DNA of 64,000 bases from an uncultured Actinomycetes bacterium. GTDB lineage: Bacteria > Actinomycetota > Coriobacteriia > Coriobacteriales > Atopobiaceae. A program made the translations under genes and the position numbers. The stretch is taken from the NCBI GenBank assembly GCA_900314685.1, contig OMWE01000011.1, positions 1 through 64,000 of the forward strand, given 5' to 3'. Of this stretch, positions 9,541 through 17,469 are shown one piece after another; the stretch's first letter is position 1; each line of letters starts with the position of its first letter. The notes beneath the pieces were generated by a model that did not search any database, was not told where the DNA came from, and worked only from the letters and a program-made list of their open reading frames with translations.

Positions 9541-11081
9541 TTGGCCAGCCAGGTATAGGCAGGGACGTCGATGCCGTAGCGCAACCCCTCGGCCTCCGCC
9601 AAGGTGCGAACAGCCAGCTCATGGTCGCGACCCTCGTGCAGGCCGCTCACACAGAGCGTGGCGAGCAGGGTCCCCACCTGGTCGCGGATGGGCAGGGCGC
9701 CGGCCACCGGACAGGTGAAGTCGGGCGACCCCATCTTGTCGATCGTGCCGCGGTCGTAGAGGTCCTGGCAGCGGCCGTCCAGCTCGTGGGCGACGTAGGC
9801 CCACAGCGACGCATGGCCGCAGGCAAGGGAGGCCTGCCGCTTGCCCTCCGCAAAGACCTGGTTGCGCGGCGCCTTGTCGTCCGACGCCCACTCAAACATC
9901 ACCAGACCGTCCGAGGCGCGCACCACGCGCACCGTGACGCCGCGGTCGTAGTCGGCTGCAAGACGTGCGGCGGCACAGCCCGTCTTCAGGGCATCCGCGC
10001 TGGTAAAGGCTCCGTGCCACCTCAGTGCCTCCTCCTGCGCCTCCAGTGCGGTCAGCGCGTCGGGCACAAGCGTGTAGCGCGCCTTGATCGCGTCGACGAT
10101 CTGCGCGCAGCGAATCGAGGAGCCGAGCGGCATCACATCGCTCTCCTTGGCACCCCGGGCAACAAGATCGGTGAAGTGCCTGGCCTCACCGTAGAAGTCA
10201 TCCACCTCGTAGGGGGCATCGATCACGCGCGGCTCGTCGCCGTCCGTGTACACCGTAGCCCGCTGACAGCGGTGCAGGTCCTCCACCACGACGCGGCCCT
10301 TGGTGCCCACCAGCGTGGCCCGGCGGGGTTTGGCCCGGTCGAAGGCGCACTCGAGCGTGGCGGTCTTGCCGCTCATCTCGAGCTCGGCGTCGGCATAGAG
10401 GTCCACCCCGTCGCCGTTGGCGATACCGGCAAAGCCCGCGACATGCGGCTCGCCTGCCGGCAGGTAGTCGTCGAGCCAGCTCGCGCAGTAGATGCCGCAG
10501 TCCAGCAGGACGCCGCCGCCCACCGGCTGGCTGTGGTACGTCTTGCCCGAGGCGATCAGGTCCGCCATATCGTTGCAGAGGGTGGTCTCCACGCGGACCA
10601 CCTCGCCTATCTCGCCTGCGTCCACCAGCTCGCGTATCTGCCGGTAGCACGGCGTCAGACGGGCCTTCATGCCCTCCATGAAGAGCGAGCCCGTCTCCTG
10701 CGCGACGCGGGCCACGTCGGCCATCTCGGCCGCGGTCAGGCAGGCGGGTTTCTCGCAGAGCACCGCCTTGCCCGCGCGCAGGGCGCGGACCGCCCAGTCG
10801 TGGTGCAGCGCGTGCGGCAGGGACAGGTAGACGGCGTCGACCTCGGGGTCGGCGAGCAGGGCGGTGTGGGCCGCGTCCGCCGCACCGAGGGCCTCGTCGG
10901 AGAAGACACCGCTGCGCTCCACACCGAACTCCCCGGCAAAGGCGGCAGCCTTCTCGGCAGACCGGCAGCTCAGCGCCACCAGCTCCGCGCCCTCGACGTG
11001 GCTCAGGCTCTGCGCGAACCGATGCGCGATGTTGCCCGCGCCGAGTATCCCCCAGCGCACGGCCTTTTTCTCTTCTTCCAT
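9537..11081 (-). CDS. Gfo/Idh/MocA oxidoreductase fused to a UPF0303 (HbpS-like) domain
   Basis: The N-terminal part (about residues 8-335) is a Gfo/Idh/MocA dehydrogenase: Rossmann motif WGILGAGNIA (10-19), YLSLPHALHH, and the catalytic-region LCEKPACL with Lys111. The C-terminal part (about 341-505) matches the UPF0303/HbpS-like fold: ALEAQEEALR, FTSADALKTG, VRASDGLVMFEW, GSPDFTCPVAGALPIRDQVGTLLATLCVSGL. That family includes haem-binding sensor and degrading proteins; the role here is unknown. At 514 residues it is about 180 longer than normal Gfo/Idh proteins. It starts 27 bases after a second Gfo/Idh gene, probably in one operon, suggesting successive sugar or cyclitol oxidation steps. 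Confidence 0.85.
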   Translation of the reverse strand: MEEEKKAVRWGILGAGNIAHRFAQSLSHVEGAELVALSCRSAEKAAAFAGEFGVERSGVFSDEALGAADAAHTALLADPEVDAVYLSLPHALHHDWAVRALRAGKAVLCEKPACLTAAEMADVARVAQETGSLFMEGMKARLTPCYRQIRELVDAGEIGEVVRVETTLCNDMADLIASGKTYHSQPVGGGVLLDCGIYCASWLDDYLPAGEPHVAGFAGIANGDGVDLYADAELEMSGKTATLECAFDRAKPRRATLVGTKGRVVVEDLHRCQRATVYTDGDEPRVIDAPYEVDDFYGEARHFTDLVARGAKESDVMPLGSSIRCAQIVDAIKARYTLVPDALTALEAQEEALRWHGAFTSADALKTGCAAARLAADYDRGVTVRVVRASDGLVMFEWASDDKAPRNQVFAEGKRQASLACGHASLWAYVAHELDGRCQDLYDRGTIDKMGSPDFTCPVAGALPIRDQVGTLLATLCVSGLHEGRDHELAVRTLAEAEGLRYGIDVPAYTWLAK

Positions 11082-11108
11082 AATGACCCCTTCTGCGCTT
11101 TTCGCGTG

Positions 11109-12143
11109 CTACGCCAACTGCCGCATGCCGTCCTCGAGGATGTGCATCTGAGCCAGGGTCTCCTCGGGCTTGACCAGCTGCGGCGCACCGTGGGCTACGG
11201 TCTCGTAGAGCGCGTCGTACCACTGGGAGTAGGTGCTGCGCACGCTGGGGACGCGCTCCTCGTGCATGCCGTCCTCGTCGTAATAGCGCAGGGTGCCCCA
11301 CTGCTCGGGCGTGTCCAGGCCAAAGTCCGCGTGGCCGGCGGGCAGGTAGAACTTCTTGAGGTCGCGCTCCTGCTGGTCCTTCTCGTACTTGATGTAGGCA
11401 CCCTTGTCGCCGTAGATCTCGAAGCTGGGGCGCTGGATGGCCATGCGGTAGTTGGAGTGCACGGTCGCCTTGAGACCAAGCTCCTCGTAGTACAGGTCGT
11501 AGTCGAAGTAGTCGCACACCATGCCCGCGCCCTGCAGCTGGCGCAGGTCGGAGTGCACGCGATCGGGTGTGCCGAACCAGGAGATGATCTGGTCCAGGCA
11601 GTGGCTGCCGTGGCCGTAGGGGGCGTTGTTCACCTGGTCCATCTTCCAGCCGCCCATCATCTCGGGACGGTAGTAGTCGTAGGAGGTCACGACCTCAAAG
11701 ACGTGCCCCAGTTTGCCGGATTCCACGACCTGCTTGGCCGTGAGGAAGTCGGAGTCGAAACGGCGGTTCTGGTAGCACTGGACCGTGACGCCGTTCTTGG
11801 CGGCCAGGTCGAAGAGCTCCTCGGCCTCGGCGACGGTAGCGGAGAAGGGCTTGTCCACGGTCACGTGCTTGCCGGCCTCGATCGCGCGCTTGGCCATGGA
11901 GTAGTGCAGGGCCGAGGGGGTGGTGATCTCCACCACGTCGATCTCGGGGTCGGCGAGCAGGGCGTCCATGTCGGTCGTGTACTCGACGCCGGAAATGGCG
12001 GCCCAGGCCTCGTGGTTGATGTGGCGTGCCTGCATGGCCTTGATACGGAACTTGTCGTGGCGCGCCAGGACGAAGGGCGCGTGGTAGCGGTTGGCGGACT
12101 TGCCGTTGCCGATGTAGGCGACAGTGACGATGCAATCAGACAT
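11109..12143 (-). CDS. Gfo/Idh/MocA family NAD(P)-dependent oxidoreductase
   Basis: This 344-residue protein is of normal family length. TVAYIGNGKSANRYH (residues 7-21) is the NAD(P)-binding loop, in which the usual GxGxxG reads G-N-G-K-S-A. VEITTPSALHYSMAKRAIEAGKHVTVDKPFSATV contains the conserved DKP with Lys in the active site. The C-terminal alpha/beta domain includes YGHGSHCLDQIISWFG, whose His and Asp are usual in sugar dehydrogenases of this group. It precedes the fusion gene by 27 bases and likely shares its transcript. The substrate, a sugar or inositol, cannot be assigned. Confidence 0.88.
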   Translation of the reverse strand: MSDCIVTVAYIGNGKSANRYHAPFVLARHDKFRIKAMQARHINHEAWAAISGVEYTTDMDALLADPEIDVVEITTPSALHYSMAKRAIEAGKHVTVDKPFSATVAEAEELFDLAAKNGVTVQCYQNRRFDSDFLTAKQVVESGKLGHVFEVVTSYDYYRPEMMGGWKMDQVNNAPYGHGSHCLDQIISWFGTPDRVHSDLRQLQGAGMVCDYFDYDLYYEELGLKATVHSNYRMAIQRPSFEIYGDKGAYIKYEKDQQERDLKKFYLPAGHADFGLDTPEQWGTLRYYDEDGMHEERVPSVRSTYSQWYDALYETVAHGAPQLVKPEETLAQMHILEDGMRQLA

Positions 12144-12190
12144 GGGAAGCTCCTATTGACGTAGGGCTTGAGGTGCTTGTTGATACCATT

Positions 12191-12979
12191 CTACGGTGCC
12201 TGCCCACAAGAGAAGGCGAGCACGTTTCTTCCCATACGCTCGCTCACGCCCGCCCGCATCTCTTCTTCCTCGGCCACGTCCTCCGGCTCGACGCCCAGGT
12301 CCTTGGCCACCAGCTCCCGGATGCGTTGCGCCAGGTAGACGTTGGTCAGCAGGTAGTCGTAGAGGGCGTCTTCCTCGCTGACGCCCAGGGCGAGCAGGAC
12401 CAGCATCGCCGCCACGCCCGTGCGGTCCTTGCCGGCGGTGCAGTGGAAGACGATCGGCACCTCCCCCGCCGCGAGATGGGCAAAGAGTCTCTTGTGTGCC
12501 ATGCTGTCAAATGCCATGCCGACGTAGATATCGTCCATCACGGCCATGGCCTTGGGCGAGAACATGTCTGCGTCGGGCGAACCGTCCTCGAGACGGTCGA
12601 GGGCGTCGACCCCCCTCACCTCGCGATACGCATCCAGGATGCGGGTGATGCCCTCAGGGGAGAAGTCGATCTCGTCGCCCCGCGCGTCGAGCATGGCACA
12701 GACGCGCTCGTAGGAGACACCGGGCAGGCGCCGGTCGGGAGTCTCGTCGGCCTCGGCGGCGCTGCGGAAGTCCAGGTCGCAACGGAAGCCGATCCGGCGC
12801 ACCCTGTCCAGCTCGCCGGCGTCCAGCCACCCCAGGGAGCCTCCGTGCCAGATGAGCCCGTGGCGCACGGTGCGTCCGTCAGACGTCCGGTATCCGCCCA
12901 GATCGCGGAAGTTGCTCAGGGTCTGAAAGGCAGCATCCCTACCGGGCCCGTACGGGCCATACAGCGCCTCGGGTGTCAT
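12191..12979 (-). CDS. Tyrosine-specific protein phosphatase family (PTP signature CTAGKDRTG)
   Basis: The ATG at 12977-12979 follows GAAGGAGACG and gives a 262-residue protein; an upstream start would lack a ribosome site. FRDLGGYRTSDGRTVRHGLIWHGGSL near residues 23-48 and the P-loop VFHCTAGKDRTGVAAMLVL are the two marks of the bacterial/fungal tyrosine and phosphoinositide phosphatase group (DSP/Y_phosphatase3). The nucleophilic Cys and the invariant Arg are both present. The protein has no signal peptide. It lies just downstream in the same direction as the damaged Gfo/Idh copy and 48 bases before the start of the intact Gfo/Idh gene. The in vivo substrate is unknown. Confidence 0.85.
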   Translation of the reverse strand: MTPEALYGPYGPGRDAAFQTLSNFRDLGGYRTSDGRTVRHGLIWHGGSLGWLDAGELDRVRRIGFRCDLDFRSAAEADETPDRRLPGVSYERVCAMLDARGDEIDFSPEGITRILDAYREVRGVDALDRLEDGSPDADMFSPKAMAVMDDIYVGMAFDSMAHKRLFAHLAAGEVPIVFHCTAGKDRTGVAAMLVLLALGVSEEDALYDYLLTNVYLAQRIRELVAKDLGVEPEDVAEEEEMRAGVSERMGRNVLAFSCGQAP

Positions 12980-13078
12980 GGCGTCTCCTTCCGGGCCATG
13001 TGTCGTCTGACACCTATTGAGCCAAAGAGACCTGTCCCTTCGTGGGAAACCCGCCGGATGTGCACCTGCCATCCAAGG

Positions 13079-13273
13079 TCAACGGGCGAAGCTTGTGTTC
13101 GGACCGCCGCTCTCGATAGCATCCTTGTGCGCCTGGCTCCGCTCGTAGTCGAGCCCGGAGACCTCGCTGTATATGCAGTTGAGTATGTAGCGGAAGCAGG
13201 ACTCCCAAGAAGCCCCGCTACCAGTGTAACGAGGCTCGAAGGAGGTTGCATACTTTATCGACAGGCTGCGATG
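13079..13273 (-). pseudogene. Unidentified coding remnant downstream of the truncated Gfo/Idh gene
   Basis: Directly after the Gfo/Idh TAG at 13274-13276, the same frame stays open for 64 further codons and ends at TGA 13079-13081 with ...GGPNTSFAR. Third codon positions are strongly G/C, and the peptide includes WESCFRYILNCIYSEVSG and LDYERSQAHKDAIES, which looks like a genuine folded C-terminus. There is no convincing start codon or ribosome site. I do not recognise the family. It may be the tail of a lost gene, or a small gene with a rare start. Confidence 0.35.
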
Positions 13274-13897
13274 CTACGCCTCGTCTGCGGGGAACACGAC
13301 GCCTGCCGACTGGCGCGCCTCGGTCTGCACGCGGCTCACGAGCAGGCTCTGATCGAGCATGCGGTAGCAGCCCTCGAGGTCGCCGGCGCCCATCATGGAC
13401 GCAAAGGCGCGGAACTCGTTCTCCCACTGCAGCTCCGGATTGATGTCGTAGCGCTCGACGGTACCGATGCGCGGCAGCAGCTCGCCGATCTTCTTGTAGG
13501 TGGGCTGGTAGAGGGTCGTGATGGCCTCGAAAAAGAAGGCCTGCCTCTCGCGCGCCATAGCCGCCAGCTCCTCGGCCTCGCGGGCATTGGAGCACATGGG
13601 CTTCTCGACGATCACGTTGCGGCCGGCCTCCAGCGCCTGCTTGCAGAAGGAGTAGTGCAGAAAGTTGGGGACGGCGACGTAGATGGCGTCGACCTCCTCG
13701 GGCGTGGTCGAGGCGAGCATCTCGGCGTAGTCCGGCCAGCCCTTGCACCCCTCGCTGCCGATCTTGCCCACCAGCTTGCTCACGCGGTCCATGGTGTTGG
13801 GCGTGCCGACGATGGCCGCCACGTCGCACCCCCACTCGATGAGGTGGGCGCCGAGCAGATCGACGATCATACCGGTTCCGACGACTGCGAGCTTCAT
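13274..13897 (-). pseudogene. Gfo/Idh/MocA oxidoreductase with a large in-frame internal deletion
   Basis: The ATG at 13895-13897 behind AAGGAGGAC opens a normal Gfo/Idh start: MKLAVVGTGMIVDLLG, VAVPNFLHYSFCKQALEAG and VIVEKPM (catalytic K99). The sequence follows the family to IGTVERY near residue 150, then jumps to NEFRAFASMMGAGDLEGCYRMLDQS and the usual closing VQTEARQSAGVVFPAD. Intact relatives have about 320-330 residues, so roughly 115-125 residues of the substrate domain are missing although the frame is kept. The product (207 aa) keeps the NAD fold but probably cannot bind substrate. It may still be expressed, given its strong ribosome site. Confidence 0.7.
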
Positions 13898-14038
13898 GTT
13901 GTCCTCCTTGGGAGTGTTGTCCGTTGCCGCTTTGTGCTGCCAAGGAAGATAGCCCACGACAGAAAGGTCAAAGGCAGTCGGCGGCATAGTCGGTATTTAG
14001 TTTCGGACAACCCCTCCGTGCGACCGCAGCCGAGTGAA

Positions 14039-14080
14039 CAAAAAGTCCGAAGGCGCCCGCTCCATAGCTCGAGGGCGCCC
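14039..14080 (-). terminator. Intrinsic terminator downstream of galM
   Basis: GGCGCCC at 14053-14059 pairs with GGGCGCC at 14074-14080; on the minus strand the hairpin is followed within eight bases by TTTTTG (A run at 14039-14045 on the plus strand). It is well placed to end galM transcription. Confidence 0.5.
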
Positions 14081-14178
14081 TCGCCTCATGGTCGAAAGAC
14101 GCTCACGGCGCACGGTCTGAAGGTGCCCTCGCCACACGTGCGGACGTCCTCTTGCGGCTCGCAGCCTTGACGGCTCCT

Positions 14179-15207
14179 TTACTCCGCCGTGTCGAACGCA
14201 AAGACCGTCGTGGAGGAAAAGGGCCGCTCAGGCGTGAAGACGGGCTGGGGGAACTGCTTGTGATGGATCGCGTCGGGCGGCAGCTGCGTCTCGAGCGCCA
14301 CGCCAGACCCCGCCGGGTAGTTTACCCCGTCCTTGCAGAGGCGCTCGTCGAGGAAGCCGCCCGTGTAGACCTGCAGCCCCGGCGCATCCGTCAAGACGTC
14401 CATCGCGATACCCGAGGCGTCACCGACCAGGCGGGCGGCATGCCGCAGGTGGCGGGTCTTGTCGCGCAGGAAGTAATACGTGTCGTAGCGGCTGCCGATG
14501 CCCGAGGCTAAGGTGCGAGGCTCGCGGAAGTCCATGTCCCCCACCGCAGCGGCAAGCTCGCCGGTCGGAATCAGGGCCGGCGTCGCAACCGCGTATTCGT
14601 CCGAATCAAGCGTCAGCGTATGCCCCAGCACCGAGCCTGACGCATGTCCGTTGAGATTCCAGTAGGCGTGGCAGGTCAGGTTCACGAGCGTCGGGGCCGA
14701 AGGCTGGGCCTCGTAGTGGACCCTCAGCGTGTTGTCCTCCCCCAGCGTATAGGAGACGACCACGTCAAGCGCGCCCGGGAAGCCCTGGTCCCCGTCACGG
14801 GAGAGCAGCTCGAAGGCGATGGTATCGTCCGTCTTTCCCTCAATCGTCTTCCAGAGACGCTGGAAGTACATGTGGGGACCCGAGTGGTTGTTGTTGTCCC
14901 CGTCATTCTTTGCCAGGCGGTAGGTCCTGCCGCCCAGCTCGAAGCTCGCCCCACCGATACGGTTTGCCACACGGCCCACGATGGCACCGAAAAGAGGACC
15001 GTTCTCCTCGTAGCCCGCAACGCCGTCGTAGCCAAGCAGCACATCGGGCCGGCGACCGTGTCCGTCGGGCACGCGCACGCTCACGAGGTCGGCACCGAGG
15101 TCGGTAACCCCCACGGTCATCCCGTTGTCGTTGGTCAGCAGATACTGATGCGCCTCTCGCCCATCGCCGAGCGCACCAAAAGGCAGCGTCGTCTTGTGCA
15201 TATCCAT
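14179..15207 (-). CDS. galM: Aldose 1-epimerase (galactose mutarotase)
   Basis: The 342-residue protein interconverts alpha and beta anomers of galactose/glucose in the cytoplasm. Markers in order: LFGAIVGRVANRI, NDGDNNNHSGP (substrate-binding His), LTCHAYWNLNGH with the catalytic His, YTGGFLDE, and GVALETQLPPDAIH with the catalytic Glu. Either of two Met codons (15207 or 15201) could start; GAGGTAGGGG favours the first. It stands alone, with a terminator after it and the PIN toxin gene upstream on the same strand. It would feed sugars released by the glycosidases into phosphorylation. Confidence 0.93.
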   Translation of the reverse strand: MDMHKTTLPFGALGDGREAHQYLLTNDNGMTVGVTDLGADLVSVRVPDGHGRRPDVLLGYDGVAGYEENGPLFGAIVGRVANRIGGASFELGGRTYRLAKNDGDNNNHSGPHMYFQRLWKTIEGKTDDTIAFELLSRDGDQGFPGALDVVVSYTLGEDNTLRVHYEAQPSAPTLVNLTCHAYWNLNGHASGSVLGHTLTLDSDEYAVATPALIPTGELAAAVGDMDFREPRTLASGIGSRYDTYYFLRDKTRHLRHAARLVGDASGIAMDVLTDAPGLQVYTGGFLDERLCKDGVNYPAGSGVALETQLPPDAIHHKQFPQPVFTPERPFSSTTVFAFDTAE

Positions 15208-15248
15208 CCCCTACCTCGGCCCGATTCGTCGCTCATACGGACAGTGCA

Positions 15249-15707
15249 TCACGCACTGAGTTCACCGACCAACTCAGCGGGGCTTTTCTTTGCAACCGAC
15301 GACCCTAAGAAAGCTGCCGAATCACGTGTCAACAGCACATCGGCTCCCTCACGCTCGGCGGAAATACGAATGAGGGCGTCCTCGAAGTCCGGCTCGTCGC
15401 AGGCAAGGGCAGTCTGCCCATAGCTCGCCAACAAATCCACCGGTGCCACAAGCGGACCCATCATCTTCTCAACCGCGAGACGTGCCCTGTGCTCGTCCTT
15501 ATACAGTCTCGACAGGATGTAGTACAGGTCTTTGAACGAGGAAATCGAGGCATGGAGCTCCACGTCCCTGTGCGATATCGACCGCCTGGCGAGCTGCCGC
15601 ATGGCATCGTGACCAGGGCGATCCTTGTCGCAGAGGTCGAGCAGGGCGTTGGTGTCCAGGAAGACATACCGGGTACGTCCTGGACGCGCGAAATCTCTAG
15701 AGGCCAT
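15249..15707 (-). CDS. PIN-domain ribonuclease toxin (VapC-like)
   Basis: VFLDTNALLDLCDKD places the first metal-binding Asp at D18. The other PIN acidic residues are in DEPDFEDALI (E109/D110) and in GADVLLTRDSAAF (D123, D129), giving the metal-binding set of a VapC-type RNase. The protein has 152 residues, slightly long for VapC. Its start overlaps the antitoxin gene by 11 bases, the standard toxin-antitoxin layout with the antitoxin first. The toxin would cut RNA when the antitoxin is degraded; its target is not visible from sequence. Confidence 0.85.
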   Translation of the reverse strand: MASRDFARPGRTRYVFLDTNALLDLCDKDRPGHDAMRQLARRSISHRDVELHASISSFKDLYYILSRLYKDEHRARLAVEKMMGPLVAPVDLLASYGQTALACDEPDFEDALIRISAEREGADVLLTRDSAAFLGSSVAKKSPAELVGELSA

Positions 15708-16011
15708 AATGCTCCCTCCTGATCTGCTCGACCATCTCGTCGGTGCTCAAACCTTCAAAATCCGCCTTGCCGGGCATGGGTTGCGTTTCCAGCCAATCGA
15801 GAATAGCGTCGACATCTGTCGCGCCATCCGCCGTATCGATGGGATGAGCACCGCTTTCCGGCACCGTATTTGTCTGCGAGACGTACTCGATCGAGTAACG
15901 CACGAATTCCGATATGGTCAGCCCCTGCCGGGAGAGCACCTGTTTCGCGCGTTCGAGCGCCTGTGCATCGACGCGGCTATTCACCATACGTTTTTCCGCA
16001 ACTGTCGACAT
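15697..16011 (-). CDS. RelB/DinJ-like ribbon-helix-helix antitoxin
   Basis: The start is ATG at 16009-16011 behind GGGGGGAG; an ATG 42 bases upstream has no ribosome site. The N-terminus VNSRVDAQALERAKQVLSRQG followed by LTISEFVRYSIEYVSQ is the DinJ/RelB-type ribbon-helix-helix DNA-binding domain. The acidic C-terminal 50 residues (ILDWLETQPMPGKADFEG) are the likely toxin-binding tail. It pairs with the PIN toxin, not the more usual RelE/YafQ fold. The dimer should bind its own promoter just upstream. Confidence 0.8.
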   Translation of the reverse strand: MSTVAEKRMVNSRVDAQALERAKQVLSRQGLTISEFVRYSIEYVSQTNTVPESGAHPIDTADGATDVDAILDWLETQPMPGKADFEGLSTDEMVEQIRREHYGL

Positions 16012-16061
16012 CGTGTCTCCCCCCCTCGCCATGCGAAGCGTACGAGGCGTCATCAGGCACC

Positions 16062-16088
16062 ATTATACCCAATTGTAAGACATGTAAA
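16062..16088 (-). promoter_or_regulatory. Promoter of the RelB/PIN toxin-antitoxin operon
   Basis: The minus strand carries a perfect TATAAT (16062-16067) preceded by a TTTACA-like -35 at 16083-16088 with a short 15-base spacer. ACATGT and the two TTACA words nearby, nine bases apart, are candidate antitoxin half-sites. The stretch is clearly AT-rich against its surroundings. Confidence 0.55.
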
Positions 16089-16114
16089 TCACATAATGCG
16101 AATCAACCGGGTCC

Positions 16115-17332
16115 CTACGCGTGACGCCCCTTCACGTCCTCGACCGAGAACCGCTTGGCGGCAGCGGCGAGGTCGTCGAAGCTCATGTCCGCGAGCTCCC
16201 GGATCTCGTCCTCGTTGTAGGGAGCGTCGTCCAAGAAGTACTTCGCATACTCCTGGTACTCGGCCACGGACGAGACAAAGACGTACGGGAAGGTGATATC
16301 GAGACCGAAGTCGCCTTTCTTGGGCACAAAGCCATCGGTGCCCTTGCAGGCCTGGTAGGTCATGATGAAGGCGTACAGGGGGTCGCAGAAGTGACCGCCG
16401 GACTCGCAATAGATCCCGCCGGTCTCGAGCTGGCCCTCGAGGTCGCCCAGGAAGTCGGTTGACGCGACGCGGACCTTGCCGGTAAGGCCCATGTTTCTGA
16501 GCTGACCGACGGACCCGATCAGCGGGTCACCGCCGCCACCGGCGACGATCAGGGCGTCCATGTCGGGGTAGGTGTTGTAGAACTGCTGGGTCACGGAAGC
16601 GCCCTCGGACGAGGAGGTGTTGGCGTAGATCGGGTCGGTCAGGGTCACATGGTCGTCGGGATTGGCGTCGTTCCACTCCTTGACGCCCTCCTTGTAGCCC
16701 TCCCAGCGCAGGGCAAACGTGGCGTCGCCCACGGTCCAGCCCTCGAGGCAGATCATGCGGGCGCCTTTCTGGAGCTCGGCGGCCGCGTCGGGGTTGTCGG
16801 TGACAAGCAGGGTCGCGAGCCGTTTGCCGTTGTCGACCTCGTCCTCGTGCACGGCACCGACATAGTACGGGGAGCCCTCGGCGACGGAGTAGACGTCCGG
16901 GGACTCGTCCTGGGAGATGGTGCGGTAGAACTGGGTGACGTACATCTTGTTTTGGTCGCACGTGTTGATGACCGAGGTCATCTCGTCGTCCGCGGAGTTG
17001 CAGACCATCATGCCGCTGCAGCCGGCGGAGGCGAGGGTCTCTGCTGAGGCCGTGACCTTCTTGGAGTCGTGACCCTGGTCGACCACGACGGTCTCGACGC
17101 CGAGAACATCGGCGGCGGTCTTGCAGATGTCGACCGAGAGCTTGCCCAGCGCATCGGTGGAGCTCCAGATGGAGATACCGATTTTGAGTACCGGTGCCTC
17201 GACCTCGGAGCCCGAGCCGGCGTTCGCGCCGGCGTCGTCCCTGCCGCAACCGGCAAGAAGCCAAGACGCGCCGAGGCCGGCGCCGGTGACACCCGACAGC
17301 TTCAGGAAACCGCGCCTGGAGAAATTGCCCAT
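16115..17332 (-). CDS. Sugar-type ABC transporter substrate-binding lipoprotein (Tat/lipobox signal)
   Basis: Start ATG 17330-17332 gives MGNFSRRGFLKLSG, a twin-arginine motif, then a hydrophobic stretch ending in the lipobox LLAGC with Cys29. The longer frame upstream has no ribosome site. The mature 375 residues have a type I periplasmic-binding fold: LKIGISIWSSTDALGKLSVD, SGMMVCNSADDEMTS, DALIVAGGGGDP and a hinge near GKVRVASTDFLGD. This resembles ribose/galactose-type binding proteins. No ATPase or permease gene is adjacent, so the partner transporter must be elsewhere or the protein serves as a sensor. It follows the capA-like gene on the same strand by 137 bases. Confidence 0.8.
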   Translation of the reverse strand: MGNFSRRGFLKLSGVTGAGLGASWLLAGCGRDDAGANAGSGSEVEAPVLKIGISIWSSTDALGKLSVDICKTAADVLGVETVVVDQGHDSKKVTASAETLASAGCSGMMVCNSADDEMTSVINTCDQNKMYVTQFYRTISQDESPDVYSVAEGSPYYVGAVHEDEVDNGKRLATLLVTDNPDAAAELQKGARMICLEGWTVGDATFALRWEGYKEGVKEWNDANPDDHVTLTDPIYANTSSSEGASVTQQFYNTYPDMDALIVAGGGGDPLIGSVGQLRNMGLTGKVRVASTDFLGDLEGQLETGGIYCESGGHFCDPLYAFIMTYQACKGTDGFVPKKGDFGLDITFPYVFVSSVAEYQEYAKYFLDDAPYNEDEIRELADMSFDDLAAAAKRFSVEDVKGRHA

Positions 17333-17469
17333 ACGAATGAACCCCCATCGAGCCCCCTGTCGAGGCCCTCCTGATATCCAACAATCCACGCGCGCCGTCT
17401 CGCCAAAAATGCGCGCGTCGTTATCCATAGCCTTACTGCGTGATGGTAGCCCAAAGTGCGGGCCTCTCA

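Noticed and set aside
9621-12164. 847-codon plus-strand frame over both Gfo/Idh genes
   Set aside because: It is antisense to two clear genes with ribosome sites and motifs; a long open frame is expected at this GC content.
12980-13090. T-box leader before the tyrosine phosphatase gene
   Set aside because: TGGCAGGTGC and a GGGAC run vaguely recall the T-box antiterminator, but the TGGNACCGCG core and specifier stem are absent and the downstream gene is not an amino-acid gene.
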